Shown: positions 1 through 9,412, counted from the stretch's first letter. The stretch: 64,000 nucleotides of DNA from Sphingomonas lenta (GCF_002288825.1 NZ_NSLI01000001.1:186001-250000); one strand, 5' to 3'. The notes: generated by a model not told the origin, from the sequence alone. Numbers and translations: made by a program.

Positions 1-1288
1 CGAGCGCGGCGGCAAGCAGGAAAAAGAACTCCCAGTGCGCCACGCCCACGCCGAACAGCTCGGCCGTGCCGCTCGGCCCCGTCCAGTCGAGCGACAGGGT
101 GAGCTGACGGCGCGCGAAGAAATCGGTGAGCCAGCCGCCGACGATCGGCGCTGTGCCGGACGCGAGCGCGCCCACCAGCGCGTTGGTCGCCATGTACCCG
201 GTGGCGGCGCCCGCAGGGCTCAGCTTGATGACGATATTGTTCGTCGCCAGCCCCACGCCCGCCTGCGCCGCGCCCATGAGAACGTGCAGCAGCACCAGAT
301 AGCCCGCACGGGTCCATGCACCCTCGAACTCGCTCGCGAACGCCATGGCGGCGATGCAGAGGAGGTAGAGCGGCGAGGCGACCGCGAGGACCGACTTGTT
401 CGCGAACCGGTCGGACAGCCGTCCCCAGCCGCGCACCACCGCGACGTTCGCGAGCTGGCTCACCACCGACAGGATCAGCACGAAGCCCATGCTGAAACCG
501 AGCTCGCGCACGAAATAGACGGTGAAGAACGGCGTGGCGAGGTTCACCGCGAACTGCCAGCTTGCGAGATAGCGGAGCACGCGCTGGAAGTTTACGTCGC
601 GCAGAGGCTGCAGGAGCAGGCGGCGCAGCGAGGGCGCGCCGGCCGGCGACGGCATGCGCGGTTCGGGCACGCGCGCGAGCGCGGCGGTGCTGACCAGCCC
701 GCACAGGAAGCCGACGGCGTAGAGCGACGCGTAGACGCGGTCGCCCGCCGCTTCCGACCCCGTCGCGCGCTGCAACGCCCAGGCCGCGCCCACCGTCGCC
801 GCCGCGCTTACGGCCGTCCCGTACAGGTTGCGCCGCGAGAAGAAGGCGCCCAGCCGATCCTGCGGCAGGAGGTCGCGCATCCAGCTGTTCCAGCTGCACG
901 AGCCCACCGCGTTCAGCCCGTAATGGATCAGCGCCGCCAGGATCAGCACAGCGGCGGCCGCGTCGCGGTCGGGGATGAAGGGGACGAGCGCGTAGATCGG
1001 CAGCGCCAGCCTGGCGGTGAAGACGCATGCGACCGAGATGAGCCGCCGTCGCCGAACGCGCTCGACCAGCGTCACCGCGGGCGCTTGCAGGATCTGGGTA
1101 AGGAGCGGGATAGCGGCAAGGACGCCGATCTGCAGGTTGCTCGCGCCGATGTGGATCGCGAGCGCGAGCAGCACCACGCCGGAATTCAACGCGCCGATCG
1201 CGGTCGCGAAGGCGGCGTCGATCAGCAGGTTGCGCAATCCCCGCTCGCGCTCGGTCGCGGAGACCTCGGCCTGTGGTGAAAGGATCAT
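1..1288 (-). CDS. MFS transporter (3' end outside the window)
   Basis: The minus-strand frame is open from an ATG at 1288 to the left edge, giving at least 429 residues with no stop. The translation is a chain of hydrophobic segments separated by short basic loops, for example VERVRRRRLIS after the second segment and GRLSDRFANKS in the second half, the latter resembling the repeated loop motif of major facilitator superfamily carriers. The first half holds about six segments, then a longer loop (VPEPRMPSPAGAPSLRR), then the second half. It starts 49 bases after moaC in the same direction and may be the last gene of that transcription unit. The substrate cannot be read from the sequence. Long open frames on the plus strand here are shadows. 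Confidence 0.85.
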   Translation of the reverse strand, partial: MILSPQAEVSATERERGLRNLLIDAAFATAIGALNSGVVLLALAIHIGASNLQIGVLAAIPLLTQILQAPAVTLVERVRRRRLISVACVFTARLALPIYALVPFIPDRDAAAAVLILAALIHYGLNAVGSCSWNSWMRDLLPQDRLGAFFSRRNLYGTAVSAAATVGAAWALQRATGSEAAGDRVYASLYAVGFLCGLVSTAALARVPEPRMPSPAGAPSLRRLLLQPLRDVNFQRVLRYLASWQFAVNLATPFFTVYFVRELGFSMGFVLILSVVSQLANVAVVRGWGRLSDRFANKSVLAVASPLYLLCIAAMAFASEFEGAWTRAGYLVLLHVLMGAAQAGVGLATNNIVIKLSPAGAATGYMATNALVGALASGTAPIVGGWLTDFFARRQLTLSLDWTGPSGTAELFGVGVAHWEFFFLLAAAL

Positions 1289-1337
1289 GAAGGGCGGCTC
1301 GGGGAGGGACGGCGAAGCGCGCGCCTAATATATCGGA

Positions 1338-1808
1338 TCAATCCGCTGTCCAGTCCCCGGACCGCCCGCCCGACTTGGCGAGAAGGCGCACGCCGCCGAT
1401 CTCCATGCCGCGGTCGAGCGCCTTGGCCATGTCGTAGATCGTGAGCAGCGCGACGGAGACGGCGGTCAGCGCCTCCATCTCCACGCCCGTCTTGCCGTCG
1501 GTCGAAACGGTGGCGTTGGCGGTGACGCCCGTGTCGTCAGGCACGACGTCGAGCGTGACCGAGGTCAGCGGCAGCGGATGGCAGAGCGGGATCAGATCGC
1601 TCGTGCGCTTGGCCCCCATGATCCCGGCCACGCGCGCGACGGCGAGCACGTCGCCCTTCTTCACCGCGCCCTCGCGGATCGCGGCGGCGGCTTGCGGCGA
1701 CATGGTGATCCGTCCGGTCGCGGTCGCCTCGCGCCGGGTGATCGCTTTGCCGGCGACGTCCACCATCCGCGCCGCGCCGCTCTCGTCGAGGTGGGTGAGC
1801 CCGCTCAT
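1338..1808 (-). CDS. moaC: Cyclic pyranopterin monophosphate synthase MoaC
   Basis: A 156-residue protein of normal MoaC length. MoaC makes cyclic pyranopterin monophosphate in molybdenum cofactor synthesis. The family blocks are present: [20 protein letters not shown] (residues 50-69), LCHPL with the conserved His77, and [14 protein letters not shown] with Asp126 and Lys129 in the places of the catalytic Asp/Lys pair. The start is the ATG at 1808, whose ATGA overlaps the trpC stop, implying translational coupling. The same frame is open further upstream, but that part only reads through trpC. The trpC-moaC linkage is common in alphaproteobacteria; the moeA that often follows is not seen here. 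Confidence 0.95.
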   Translation of the reverse strand: MSGLTHLDESGAARMVDVAGKAITRREATATGRITMSPQAAAAIREGAVKKGDVLAVARVAGIMGAKRTSDLIPLCHPLPLTSVTLDVVPDDTGVTANATVSTDGKTGVEMEALTAVSVALLTIYDMAKALDRGMEIGGVRLLAKSGGRSGDWTAD

Positions 1809-2587
1809 CCCACCAGCGCCCGCGTCGCGGCGGCGACGTCCGGCTGCCGCATCAGGCTCTCGCCAATTAGGAAGCAGCGGATGCCGTGCTCGGCCATCGC
1901 GTCCAGGTCGGCGCGCGTCGTGAGGCCGCTCTCGGCGATGAAGGTGCAGCCTTCGGGTGCGTGCGCGACGAGCTCGTAGGTCCTGGCGAAGTCGACGGTG
2001 AAGGTGCGCAGGTCGCGGTTGTTCACACCGATCAGCCGCGACCGGAGCCGCGCCGCACGATCCATCTCGTCGCGGTCGTGCACCTCGACGAGCACGTCCA
2101 TGCCCAGCTCCAGCGCCGCCGCCTCGATCTCGGCGGCGGCCGCGTCGTCGAGCGCCGCCATGATCAGCAGCACCGCATCCGCGCCGAGCGCGCGGGACTC
2201 GGCGACCTGCCACGGGTCGATCAGGAAATCCTTGCGGATCGCGGGCAGGGGGACCGCAGCACGGGCGGCGACGAGATAGTCGTCCGAGCCCTGAAAATAC
2301 CGCTCGTCGGTGAGCACCGACAGGCACGCGGCCCCGCCCTCCACATAAGCGCGCGCGTGCGCGGGCGGGTCAAAGTCGGGGCGGATCAGCCCTTTGGACG
2401 GGCTGGCGCGCTTGACCTCGGCGATGAGCGCGTAACCGTCCGCGCTGCGCCAGTCGAGCGCCGCCCTGAAGCCGCGGGGCGGCCCTTCTTGGGCGATGCG
2501 GTGGTCTAGTTCGGCCAGCGACACGCGCGCGCGGCGCTCGGCGACCTCCTCGCGCTTGGTCTCCAGGATACGGTCGAGGATCGTCAC
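1805..2587 (-). CDS. trpC: Indole-3-glycerol phosphate synthase TrpC
   Basis: 260 residues from a GTG at 2587 ([19 protein letters not shown]). It closes the indole ring, converting CdRP to indole-3-glycerol phosphate, in tryptophan synthesis. The TIM-barrel motifs are present: [12 protein letters not shown] near the N-terminus, IRKDFLID in the middle, GVNNRDL, and the phosphate-binding FLIGESLMR near the C-terminus. An ATG at 2602 is possible but lies inside trpD. The GTG, which overlaps the trpD stop as GTGA, fits homologous N-termini and the pattern of the neighbouring genes. Its own stop overlaps moaC by 4 bases. Confidence 0.95.
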   Translation of the reverse strand: MTILDRILETKREEVAERRARVSLAELDHRIAQEGPPRGFRAALDWRSADGYALIAEVKRASPSKGLIRPDFDPPAHARAYVEGGAACLSVLTDERYFQGSDDYLVAARAAVPLPAIRKDFLIDPWQVAESRALGADAVLLIMAALDDAAAAEIEAAALELGMDVLVEVHDRDEMDRAARLRSRLIGVNNRDLRTFTVDFARTYELVAHAPEGCTFIAESGLTTRADLDAMAEHGIRCFLIGESLMRQPDVAAATRALVG

Positions 2588-3579
2588 CCGTAGGCGATCC
2601 ACGCATCGAGCAGCCGCCCCGCCGCGCCGCCGTCGAGCGCGCCCGCCGCGATCTCCGCGCCTTGCCGCAAGTCGGCTGTGCGCCCCGCCACGACCAGCGC
2701 AGCGGCGGCGTTGAGCAGCACCGCGTCGCGGTACGCGCCGTCACCGCCGTTCAACAGACGGCGGAGCGCGGCGGCATTTTCATAGGCGTCGCCGCCGCGG
2801 ATCGCGCTGATCGGGTGGCGCGGCAGACCGGCGTCCTCCGGCGCGACGTGTTCAGGCAGGCTGACCGAACCCACGGACACCACAACCGTGGGTCCCGCGC
2901 CGGACACCTCGTCGACCGCCTCCTCGCCCGACACCACCAGCGCCGCCTCCGTACCCAACTGCGTCAGCGCCTCGGCGAACACGGGCGCGTAGTCGGGCCG
3001 AGCGATGCCGAGCAGCTGGCGCGTGACGTGCGCCGGGTTGGCGAGCGGGCCCATGAGGTTGAAGATCGTCCGCCGCCCCAGCCGCTGCCGGATCGGCTGG
3101 ATGCGCCGCATCGCGGGGTGGTGGTTGGCGGCGAACAGGAAGCAGATGCCAAGATCCCTTAGCGAGCCCTCCGCCGTCGCGCCTGCGCGCGCCATGTCGA
3201 GCCCTAAAGCCTCCAACGTGTCGGCCGCGCCCGCCTTGCTGCTCGCGGCGCGGTTGCCGTGTTTCGCCACCGGCACGCCCGCCGCCGCGACCACCAGCGC
3301 GACCGCCGTCGAGACGTTAAGCGTATGGTGCCCGTCGCCGCCCGTCCCGCACACGTCGATCGCGCCCGCGGGCGCGTCGATGGGGATCAGCCGCTCGCGC
3401 AAGGACCGCGCCGCCTCCGCGATCTCCAACGACGTCTCGCCGCGGTCGGAGAGGCGGACGAGGAACTCGGCGATGCCCTGTTCCGACGCCCGCCCGTCGA
3501 GGATGTCGGCGAACGCCTGACGCGCGGACTCGCGCGAGAGCGGCGTGGACGGATCGGGCAGCAGCGCGAGCGAGGTCAC
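2584..3579 (-). CDS. trpD: Anthranilate phosphoribosyltransferase TrpD
   Basis: 331 residues from a GTG at 3579 ([17 protein letters not shown]). It transfers phosphoribose from PRPP to anthranilate. The glycine-rich [16 protein letters not shown], the [21 protein letters not shown] region (anthranilate/PRPP binding), NHHPAMR and VDEVS match the family. The frame is open up to 4230, but that upstream part is an out-of-frame reading of trpG; the GTG overlaps the trpG stop as GTGA. It is therefore the second of four genes (trpG-trpD-trpC-moaC) joined by identical 4-base overlaps. Confidence 0.95.
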   Translation of the reverse strand: MTSLALLPDPSTPLSRESARQAFADILDGRASEQGIAEFLVRLSDRGETSLEIAEAARSLRERLIPIDAPAGAIDVCGTGGDGHHTLNVSTAVALVVAAAGVPVAKHGNRAASSKAGAADTLEALGLDMARAGATAEGSLRDLGICFLFAANHHPAMRRIQPIRQRLGRRTIFNLMGPLANPAHVTRQLLGIARPDYAPVFAEALTQLGTEAALVVSGEEAVDEVSGAGPTVVVSVGSVSLPEHVAPEDAGLPRHPISAIRGGDAYENAAALRRLLNGGDGAYRDAVLLNAAAALVVAGRTADLRQGAEIAAGALDGGAAGRLLDAWIAYG

Positions 3580-4160
3580 GCGCGCTCCTTCAATTTCACG
3601 CCCGCCTCGCGCAGGAAGTTCGCCAGCATCGCGTGCCCGTGCTCGGTCGCGATCGACTCCGGATGGAACTGGACGCCGTGGATGGGCAGCGTGGCGTGCC
3701 GGAAGCCCATGACCGCCCCGTCCTCCGAGCGCGCGTTCACGGTGAGCGCGTCGGGCACGTCGTTCACCACCAGCGAGTGGTAGCGCGTCGCCTGGAAGGG
3801 GCTCGGCAGGTCGCGGAACAGGCCGGTGCCGTCGTGAAGCACGGGGCTGGTCTTGCCGTGCATCAGGTGCCCGCGCTTGACTCGTCCGCCGAAATGCTGC
3901 CCGATCGCCTGGTGGCCGAGGCAGACGCCGAGCAGCGGCCGTCCCTGGTCCGCGCACGCGGCGACGAGGTCGAGGCTGACGCCCGCCTCGTCCGGGGTCT
4001 TGGGGCCGGGCGAGATCAGGAACGCGCTCGCGCCGCTGGACAAGGCTTGCCCCGCGGAGATCGCGTCGTTGCGCACGACCTCCACCTCCGCGCCCAGCTC
4101 CATAAGGTAGTGGACGAGGTTCCAGGTGAAGCTGTCGTAGTTGTCGATCACGAGGATCAT
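3576..4160 (-). CDS. trpG: Anthranilate synthase glutaminase subunit TrpG
   Basis: 194 residues, the usual length of a stand-alone class I glutamine amidotransferase subunit. It opens with [19 protein letters not shown]; the nucleophile is Cys80 in GVCLGHQ, and the rest of the triad is His166 and Glu168 in QFHPES. It supplies ammonia to TrpE, which lies on the far side of a short opposite-strand gene. It is the first gene of the overlapping trpG-D-C-moaC string. No leader peptide or attenuator was seen in the 121 bases between it and the divergent gene at 4282. Confidence 0.95.
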   Translation of the reverse strand: MILVIDNYDSFTWNLVHYLMELGAEVEVVRNDAISAGQALSSGASAFLISPGPKTPDEAGVSLDLVAACADQGRPLLGVCLGHQAIGQHFGGRVKRGHLMHGKTSPVLHDGTGLFRDLPSPFQATRYHSLVVNDVPDALTVNARSEDGAVMGFRHATLPIHGVQFHPESIATEHGHAMLANFLREAGVKLKERA

Positions 4161-4281
4161 GGGGCGATCGGCTAAAGCTATAGCCGGGCATGCGCAATGG
4201 GTCGTTGCCCTGCGACGAACGCCGGTCCATCGCGGAGCAAGCCGCCCCGCCGAACGTTGGGGCAGGAAGGAGAACGGGTCG

Positions 4282-4725
4282 ATGATGTATCTGGCGATAT
4301 TGGCGGTCCTGGCGCAGAACGGAGCACAGATTCAGGAGGGGCCACGCACGCCCGTTCCCGCGGCCGCGCAGACCGGCGACACGCCGCAGCGCATCCGCTC
4401 CGTCACCGTGCAGCCGGGCGAGACGTGCCCGCCGTCGACCTCCGACGAGGTAGTCGTGTGCTATTCACCGGGCGGCAGCCCCTACCGCATCCCGCCCGCG
4501 GTGCGCGACGAGGGCCCGATCCCGGCGCAGAACCAGGCCTGGGCCGCGCGCGCGCAGGTGGTGCGCGACGCGAGCCGGGTCGCGGGCGGCCTGCCCAACA
4601 CCTGTTCGCCGATCGGCACGGGCGGCCAGACGGGCTGCGCCACGTTCCAGAGCCCCGACTATGTCGCGGGGCGGCGGGAGCAGCGGCGGGCGGAGAGAGC
4701 GGTGCCGGGGGGTGAGGACGAGTAA
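4282..4725 (+). CDS. Hypothetical secreted protein between trpG and trpE
   Basis: 147 residues. The start is one of two tandem ATGs at 4282/4285, preceded by a strong ribosome site (AGGAAGGAG, 4264-4272); the frame is open upstream but has no better start. The N-terminus [14 protein letters not shown] is a short hydrophobic export-type sequence. The rest is polar and proline-rich with four cysteines, paired as [13 protein letters not shown] and [13 protein letters not shown], which suggests two disulfides in the periplasm. I do not recognise a named family. It is transcribed away from trpG and towards trpE, and is followed 7 bases after its stop by a three-hairpin element. Confidence 0.75.
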   Translation: MMYLAILAVLAQNGAQIQEGPRTPVPAAAQTGDTPQRIRSVTVQPGETCPPSTSDEVVVCYSPGGSPYRIPPAVRDEGPIPAQNQAWAARAQVVRDASRVAGGLPNTCSPIGTGGQTGCATFQSPDYVAGRREQRRAERAVPGGEDE

Positions 4726-4732
4726 GGCCCGA

Positions 4733-4834
4733 GCTTAGCGCAGAGCGCTAAGCAAGGATCAGCCGAACTCCGGCCGGCGACCGCGCGAACTCGCTCTCGC
4801 GCGTGTCGGCCGACGACGCGGCTTCGCCGCGGCG
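4733..4834 (+). ncRNA. Three-hairpin 3' element, copy A
   Basis: This lies just after the stop of the 4282-4725 gene, in its sense direction. Hairpin 1 is GCTTAGCGC/GCGCTAAGC (4733-4753). The linker ends in CCGGCCGG (4754-4777). Hairpin 2 is 4778-4808 (CGAC..GTCG outside CGCGCGA/TCGCGCG). The second linker contains CCGACGA (4810-4816), followed by hairpin 3, CGCGGC/GCCGCG with a UUC loop (4817-4831). It has the same layout as copies B to E. There is no U-tract, so it is not a standard intrinsic terminator. The type label is an inference: it could be a 3' UTR structure rather than a separate RNA. Confidence 0.55.
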
Positions 4835-4859
4835 CTATCCACAGCCTCCGTTCTTACAC

Positions 4860-4955
4860 CGTCATGCCGGATTTGTTCCGGCATCCATCGTTGCGCCAAC
4901 GAACCGGCCGGAGCGCGCGTACCACGATGGACTCCGGAACAAGTCCGGGGTGACG
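4860..4955. repeat. REP-like palindromic repeat, family I, copy 1
   Basis: A 96-base imperfect palindrome opening CGTCATGCCGGATTTGTTCC and closing with CCGGAACAAGTCCGGGGTGACG. Each end is itself a small hairpin. It is nearly the same as the copy at 63102-63197 and related to those at 13991, 34208, 47981 and 51901. It sits between the two facing three-hairpin elements in the 365-base gap between convergent genes. Confidence 0.8.
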
Positions 4956-4983
4956 AGGCGGACGCGGCGACGAGACACGGCCC

Positions 4984-5078
4984 GCCGCGGCAAAGCCGCG
5001 TCGTCGAACGAGTCGGGCGAGTAGGCTCGCCCGCTCGCCGGCCGGGCTTGGGCGAGTCTTGGCGCGGCGCGCGCCAAG
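4984..5078 (-). ncRNA. Three-hairpin 3' element, copy B (downstream of trpE)
   Basis: Read on the minus strand, 12 bases after the trpE stop: hairpin 1 CTTGGCGC/GCGCCAAG (5078-5058), linker ACTCGCCCAAGCCCGGCCGG (5057-5038), hairpin 2 CGAG-CGGGCGAG/CTCGCCCG-CTCG (5037-5009), linker TTCGACGA (5008-5001), and hairpin 3 CGCGGC/GCCGCG (5000-4986). It faces copy A across a REP element. Stem sequences differ from the other copies but stay paired. It may act in 3' end formation or mRNA stability of trpE; this is inferred from position only. Confidence 0.6.
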
Positions 5079-5090
5079 CCGCCCGGCGTC

Positions 5091-6587
5091 CTACTGTCCG
5101 AACCGAGTCTCTCCCGCCCTCGATACAGCGTCGCACGCCGCCGCCAATATCGCCCCCGCCTTCGCCTCACACTCGCGCTGCTCATATGCCGGATCGCTAT
5201 CCGCCACGATCCCCGCGCCCGCCTGCGCGTGGATCGTCCCGTCCTTCACCACCGCCGTCCGCAGCACGATGCACGAGTCCATCGACCCGTCCGGCGAGAA
5301 ATACCCCACGCCGCCCGCGTAGGCGCCGCGCCGCTCCGGCTCCAGCTCCGCGATAACCTCGCACGCCCGCACCTTGGGCGCGCCCGACACCGTGCCCGCC
5401 GGAAATCCCGCGAACAGCGCGTCCAGCGCGTCCTTGGTGGGATCGAGCTCGCCCACGACGTTGGACACGATGTGCATGACATGGCTGTACAGCTCGACCG
5501 TATAGCTGTCGGTCACGCGCACGCTGCCCGGCCGCGCCGCACGGCCCACGTCGTTGCGGCCCAAGTCGAGCAGCATCAGGTGCTCGGCGCGCTCCTTGGG
5601 ATCGTCCAGCAGGCTCGCGCGGTTCGCCTCGTCTTGCGCCGCGGTGCGGCCGCGCGGGCGGGTTCCGGCGATCGGCCGGATCGTCACCTCGCCGTCGCGC
5701 GCGCGCACCAGGATCTCCGGGCTGGAGCCGATCAGCGCGAAGCCGGGCAGGTCGAGATGATATAGGAACGGCGACGGGTTGATGCGCCGCAAGCTGCGAT
5801 ACAGCTCGAACGGCGGCAGGGCGAACGGCGCGGAGAAGCGCTGCGCCAGCACCACCTGGAAGATGTCGCCCGCCGCGATATACTCCTTCGCGCGCGCCAC
5901 CATCGCGGCGTAGCGTCCGGGCGCGAGCGCGGGCGTGTAGGCGGGCTCCGCCGCCTCCGCGCGGACGGGCGGGGGCAGGGGCGTGTTCGCCAGCCGCGCC
6001 GCGACACCCTCCAGCCGCTCCTCGGCTTGGGCGAGCACCGCCGCCGGATCGCGTCGGGGGTCGGGCCAGGCGGGCGCGACGAGGTGCAGCTCGTCCGCCA
6101 GCCGGTCGAACACCAGGATCACCGTGGGGCGGACGAACACCATGTCCGGCAGCCCGAGCGCGTCCGCCTCCGGCTGCGGCAGCCGCTCGACCAGCCCGAC
6201 CGTCTCGTAGCCGAAATAGCCGACCAGGCAGGCCAGCGCGCGCGGCAGCCCGTCGGGCACCTCCGCGCGGCACTCCGCCACCAGTTCCCGGAGCGCGTCG
6301 AGCGTAGGCCGGGCGCACGGCCGGAACGCGCCGCGGTCGGCGAGCCAGTCGCGGTTGACCTCCGCTCGCTCGCCATGAGCGCGGAACAGGAGGTCGGGCG
6401 CGAGGCCCATGAGCGAGTAGCGCCCGCGGATCGCGCCGCCCTCGACCGACTCCAGCAGGAAATCGCCCCGGCCCGGCTCCATCAGCCGGAGCGCGGCGGC
6501 GACGGGCGTTTCGGTGTCGGCGACCTGCCGGCGGGAGAGCAGGACGGGGCGGCCGTCCTTTAGTGCCCGCTCATTCGCTCCGGTCAT
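5091..6587 (-). CDS. trpE: Anthranilate synthase component I TrpE
   Basis: 498 residues. With TrpG it converts chorismate and glutamine to anthranilate, the first step of tryptophan synthesis. The N-terminal DFLLESVEGG contains the LLES motif of the tryptophan feedback site. The chorismate-binding half has RPIAGTRPRGR, HLMLLDLGRNDVGR, GFPAGTVSGAPKVRA and QAGAGIVADSDP. The start at 6587 lies 12 bases after the ppiD stop, so the two are probably cotranscribed. It is separated from trpGDC by an opposite-strand gene, a split arrangement also familiar from other alphaproteobacteria. A three-hairpin element follows the stop. Confidence 0.95.
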   Translation of the reverse strand: MTGANERALKDGRPVLLSRRQVADTETPVAAALRLMEPGRGDFLLESVEGGAIRGRYSLMGLAPDLLFRAHGERAEVNRDWLADRGAFRPCARPTLDALRELVAECRAEVPDGLPRALACLVGYFGYETVGLVERLPQPEADALGLPDMVFVRPTVILVFDRLADELHLVAPAWPDPRRDPAAVLAQAEERLEGVAARLANTPLPPPVRAEAAEPAYTPALAPGRYAAMVARAKEYIAAGDIFQVVLAQRFSAPFALPPFELYRSLRRINPSPFLYHLDLPGFALIGSSPEILVRARDGEVTIRPIAGTRPRGRTAAQDEANRASLLDDPKERAEHLMLLDLGRNDVGRAARPGSVRVTDSYTVELYSHVMHIVSNVVGELDPTKDALDALFAGFPAGTVSGAPKVRACEVIAELEPERRGAYAGGVGYFSPDGSMDSCIVLRTAVVKDGTIHAQAGAGIVADSDPAYEQRECEAKAGAILAAACDAVSRAGETRFGQ

Positions 6588-6599
6588 GCCGGACTTTTC

Positions 6600-8540
6600 T
6601 CATTGCGCGTTGTTGCCGGCGAGGTCGCTTCGCACGCGCGTCACCGCGTCGCGGTCGATCTCCACGCCCACCGCGGCGCGCGCGGCGCGGACGAACTGCT
6701 CGGCGTATTCGCGGCCGATCTGCCGCCCCAGATCGGCGCGGACGTCGCGCACCAGCCCGGCGTTGGCGCGCGCGTCGCCCGGGACCGAGCGGTCGAGCTT
6801 GACGACGTAGTAGCCCGAGCCGTCGGGCGCCTGGAGCAGCTTGGCGGTGCCTGGCGCCATGCTGAACAACAGCACCTGGCCCGGCTCCGCGCCGCGCGCC
6901 CGGGCGGCGACCTGCGCACGCGTGACGTCGACGGGGCGCGGCGCGGGCACGTTCACCCCGCTCGCGGACAGCGCCTGGGCGAGCGTGCCGCCGCGGCCCG
7001 CCGCGGCCACCACCTGCGCCGCGATCCGCCGCGTCGCCTGACGCGCGCGGTCGGCGACGAGGTCGCGCGCCACCTGATCGCGGATCTGCGCCAACGGGCG
7101 CGGTGCGGCGGGCACGACCTGGCCCACGTCCACCAGCGCGAAGCCGCCGTCCGCGCCCGTCGGCACGAGCTGCGGCGGGTCGTCCGCCTCGACCTGGAAC
7201 GCCGTCTGCACGACCGGCCCGAGCGCCGGGTCCGGCTGGGCCGGCGCCTCTGGGTTGATCCCGCTCGCCAGCAGGGGCGGCGTGGTCGTCGGCTGCAACC
7301 GCCGGTCGGTGACGATCTCGTCGAAGGTGGCGTTGTCGTTGAGCGCGTCGTCGATCGCCTGCTGCGTCTCCGCCAGCGCGTCCGCCGTTTTGCGCTGGGT
7401 CAGCGCGGCGACGATCTCCGAACGTACCTGCTCCAGCGTGCGGCCGGGCACCTGGACGACATCGTCCACGCGCGCGACGATGAAACCGATCGGCCCGCGC
7501 ACCGGCCCGATCACAGCGCCCTCTTGCGCGGAGAACGCCGCCTGCGCCGCCGCCTGCCCGGCGATGCCGACATAGGCGTTGCGATCGAGCTCCTCCTGCG
7601 TCGTCGCCGCCAGCCCCGCCGCGCGCGCCGCGTCGGCGACGCTCGTGCCGCCGCGTACGCGCGCCGCGAGCGCGTTCGCGCCCGCCTGGTCCGCCACGAC
7701 TACCTGCGTGATCGTGCGCCGTTCGGTCGGCGCGTAGCGCGCGCGGTCGGCGTTGTAGGCCTGCTGGATCTCCGCGTCGGTCGGTTGCGCGCGCGCCGCG
7801 ACCTGGCCCGGCGTCACGACCGCGTAACGGACCACGCGCCGCTCGGGCACGGTGTACCGTGGGATGTTGCGCTGATAGAAGGCCTGGACCTCCGCCGGCG
7901 TCGGCGCGGGGCCGGCGGGCGCGGCGCTGTTGGGGATGAAGCCGATCTGCCCCTGCCGCCGCTCGAGCAGCAAGGCGGCGTAGGGCAGCGCCAGCTGCTG
8001 CGACACCTGGCTCGCGCCCTGCGTCGGAGCGAGCAGGCGGCGCGCCATCAGGTCGCGCGCGATGTCCTGCCGGATCTGCGCATCCGTCAGCCCGCGCTCG
8101 CGCAACAGGCTCTCGTAGAGCGTCTGATCGAACTGCCCCGTGGGCCCGCGCAGCGCCGGAATGCTCGCGATCTCGCCGTCGATCGAGCGCTTGCTGACCG
8201 CCATCCCCTGTTCCTCGCCGAAGCGGAACAGCGCCAGGGACCCGATCAGCCGCTCCAGCGTCTGGTCGAGCCCGCCCGCCGCCAGATATTGCTGCACGTC
8301 GAAGGTCGGCTGGCGCGTGCGGACAGCCTCCACCTCGCTCTGCGCCACCTGCCGCAGTTCGGCCGCGCCGATGCCCTGGCCGCCCACCTCGGCCACGTCG
8401 TTGCGCGCGACCCCGCCGCCGCCGGGCGTCAGGCCCGTGATGTCGGTCGCGGCGAAGGCGAGCGCGATCAGGCCGAGCACGACGAACGCGACGACGGCGC
8501 CCGCGCGTGACCTGACGAAGCGCCGGAAGGAATTGAGCAT
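6600..8540 (-). CDS. ppiD: PpiD-like periplasmic peptidyl-prolyl isomerase/chaperone
   Basis: 646 residues, close to the length of PpiD. The N-terminus MLNSFRRFVRSRAGAVVAFV begins a single signal-anchor segment (about residues 14-32), leaving the rest in the periplasm. A SurA/PpiD-type helical N-terminal domain is followed by a parvulin-like rotamase region around residues 250-370 (FSAQEGAVIGPVRGPIGFIV is its core), and then a long alanine-rich helical C-terminal part. PpiD proteins sit in the inner membrane and help newly exported proteins fold. The gene is divergent from tpiA and runs directly into trpE, a linkage typical of sphingomonads. Confidence 0.9.
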   Translation of the reverse strand: MLNSFRRFVRSRAGAVVAFVVLGLIALAFAATDITGLTPGGGGVARNDVAEVGGQGIGAAELRQVAQSEVEAVRTRQPTFDVQQYLAAGGLDQTLERLIGSLALFRFGEEQGMAVSKRSIDGEIASIPALRGPTGQFDQTLYESLLRERGLTDAQIRQDIARDLMARRLLAPTQGASQVSQQLALPYAALLLERRQGQIGFIPNSAAPAGPAPTPAEVQAFYQRNIPRYTVPERRVVRYAVVTPGQVAARAQPTDAEIQQAYNADRARYAPTERRTITQVVVADQAGANALAARVRGGTSVADAARAAGLAATTQEELDRNAYVGIAGQAAAQAAFSAQEGAVIGPVRGPIGFIVARVDDVVQVPGRTLEQVRSEIVAALTQRKTADALAETQQAIDDALNDNATFDEIVTDRRLQPTTTPPLLASGINPEAPAQPDPALGPVVQTAFQVEADDPPQLVPTGADGGFALVDVGQVVPAAPRPLAQIRDQVARDLVADRARQATRRIAAQVVAAAGRGGTLAQALSASGVNVPAPRPVDVTRAQVAARARGAEPGQVLLFSMAPGTAKLLQAPDGSGYYVVKLDRSVPGDARANAGLVRDVRADLGRQIGREYAEQFVRAARAAVGVEIDRDAVTRVRSDLAGNNAQ

Positions 8541-8665
8541 GGGCGGGCTGGACCGATCGAGATGAACGCGAAGCGCGGACCTTTACGGGCCCGTTCCGGG
8601 TCGTTCAAGCTTGTGCGTCCGCGGGGCCCCGCTATCGGAAGCCGGACGGAAACGGGGGAGGGTGC

Positions 8666-9412
8666 ATGCGTCGCAAGCTGATCGCGGGCAATTGGAAGAT
8701 GAACGGCTCGCTCGGGGCCTTGGCCGAGCTGGACGCGATCGAGGCGGCCGCGACGGGGACGCCGGGCGTGGACGTCGCCGTCGCGGTGCCGGCGACGCTG
8801 ATCAATCCGGCCGTCGAACGGGTGTCCGCGGTCGCGATCGGCGCGCAGGACGTCCACCAGGGCGAGTGCGGCGCACACACGGGCTGCATCTCCGCCGTGA
8901 TGGTGCGCGAGGTGGGCGCGCGCTTCTCGATCGTCGGCCACTCGGAACGCCGCGCCGACCAAGCGGAGAGCGACGCGCACGTGAAAGGCAAGGCGGAGGC
9001 GGCGCGCGCCGCCGGCCTGTCCGTCATCCTCTGCGTGGGCGAGAGCCTGGAGGACCGCGACGCGGGCCGCGCGGAGCAGGTGGTCACCGACCAGCTCGCC
9101 CGGTCGCTGCCGCAAGGCGCGGCGGGGGAATGGCTGTCGGTCGCCTATGAGCCGATCTGGGCGATCGGCACCGGCCGCACGCCGACCGTGGAGGACGTGG
9201 CGGCGATGCACGGCGCGCTCCGCGCCCGGCTGCGCGAGCTGGCGGGCGGAGAGGCGGATGCGATCCGGCTACTCTACGGCGGCTCGGTCAACGACGCCAA
9301 CGCCGCCGCGCTGCTCGGGGCGGGCGACGTCGACGGCGCGCTGGTGGGCGGGGCCAGCCTGACGGCGGCGAAGTTCGTGCCGATCATTGAGGCTGCGGCT
9401 AAGCTGGGCTGA
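8666..9412 (+). CDS. tpiA: Triosephosphate isomerase
   Basis: 248 residues, the standard length. It interconverts dihydroxyacetone phosphate and glyceraldehyde 3-phosphate. Visible signatures are AGNWKMNG at the N-terminus (substrate lysine), VGHSERR (catalytic His), AYEPIWAIGTGRTPT (catalytic Glu and the mobile loop) and LLYGGSVND (phosphate-binding turn). The ATG at 8666 follows a purine-rich GGGGGAGG ribosome site. It is divergent from ppiD across 125 bases that must hold both promoters; no consensus sites stand out there. Confidence 0.97.
   Translation: MRRKLIAGNWKMNGSLGALAELDAIEAAATGTPGVDVAVAVPATLINPAVERVSAVAIGAQDVHQGECGAHTGCISAVMVREVGARFSIVGHSERRADQAESDAHVKGKAEAARAAGLSVILCVGESLEDRDAGRAEQVVTDQLARSLPQGAAGEWLSVAYEPIWAIGTGRTPTVEDVAAMHGALRARLRELAGGEADAIRLLYGGSVNDANAAALLGAGDVDGALVGGASLTAAKFVPIIEAAAKLG

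Noticed and set aside
4161..4281. A trp leader peptide or attenuator before trpG
   Set aside because: No short frame with tandem Trp codons and no alternative hairpins were seen.
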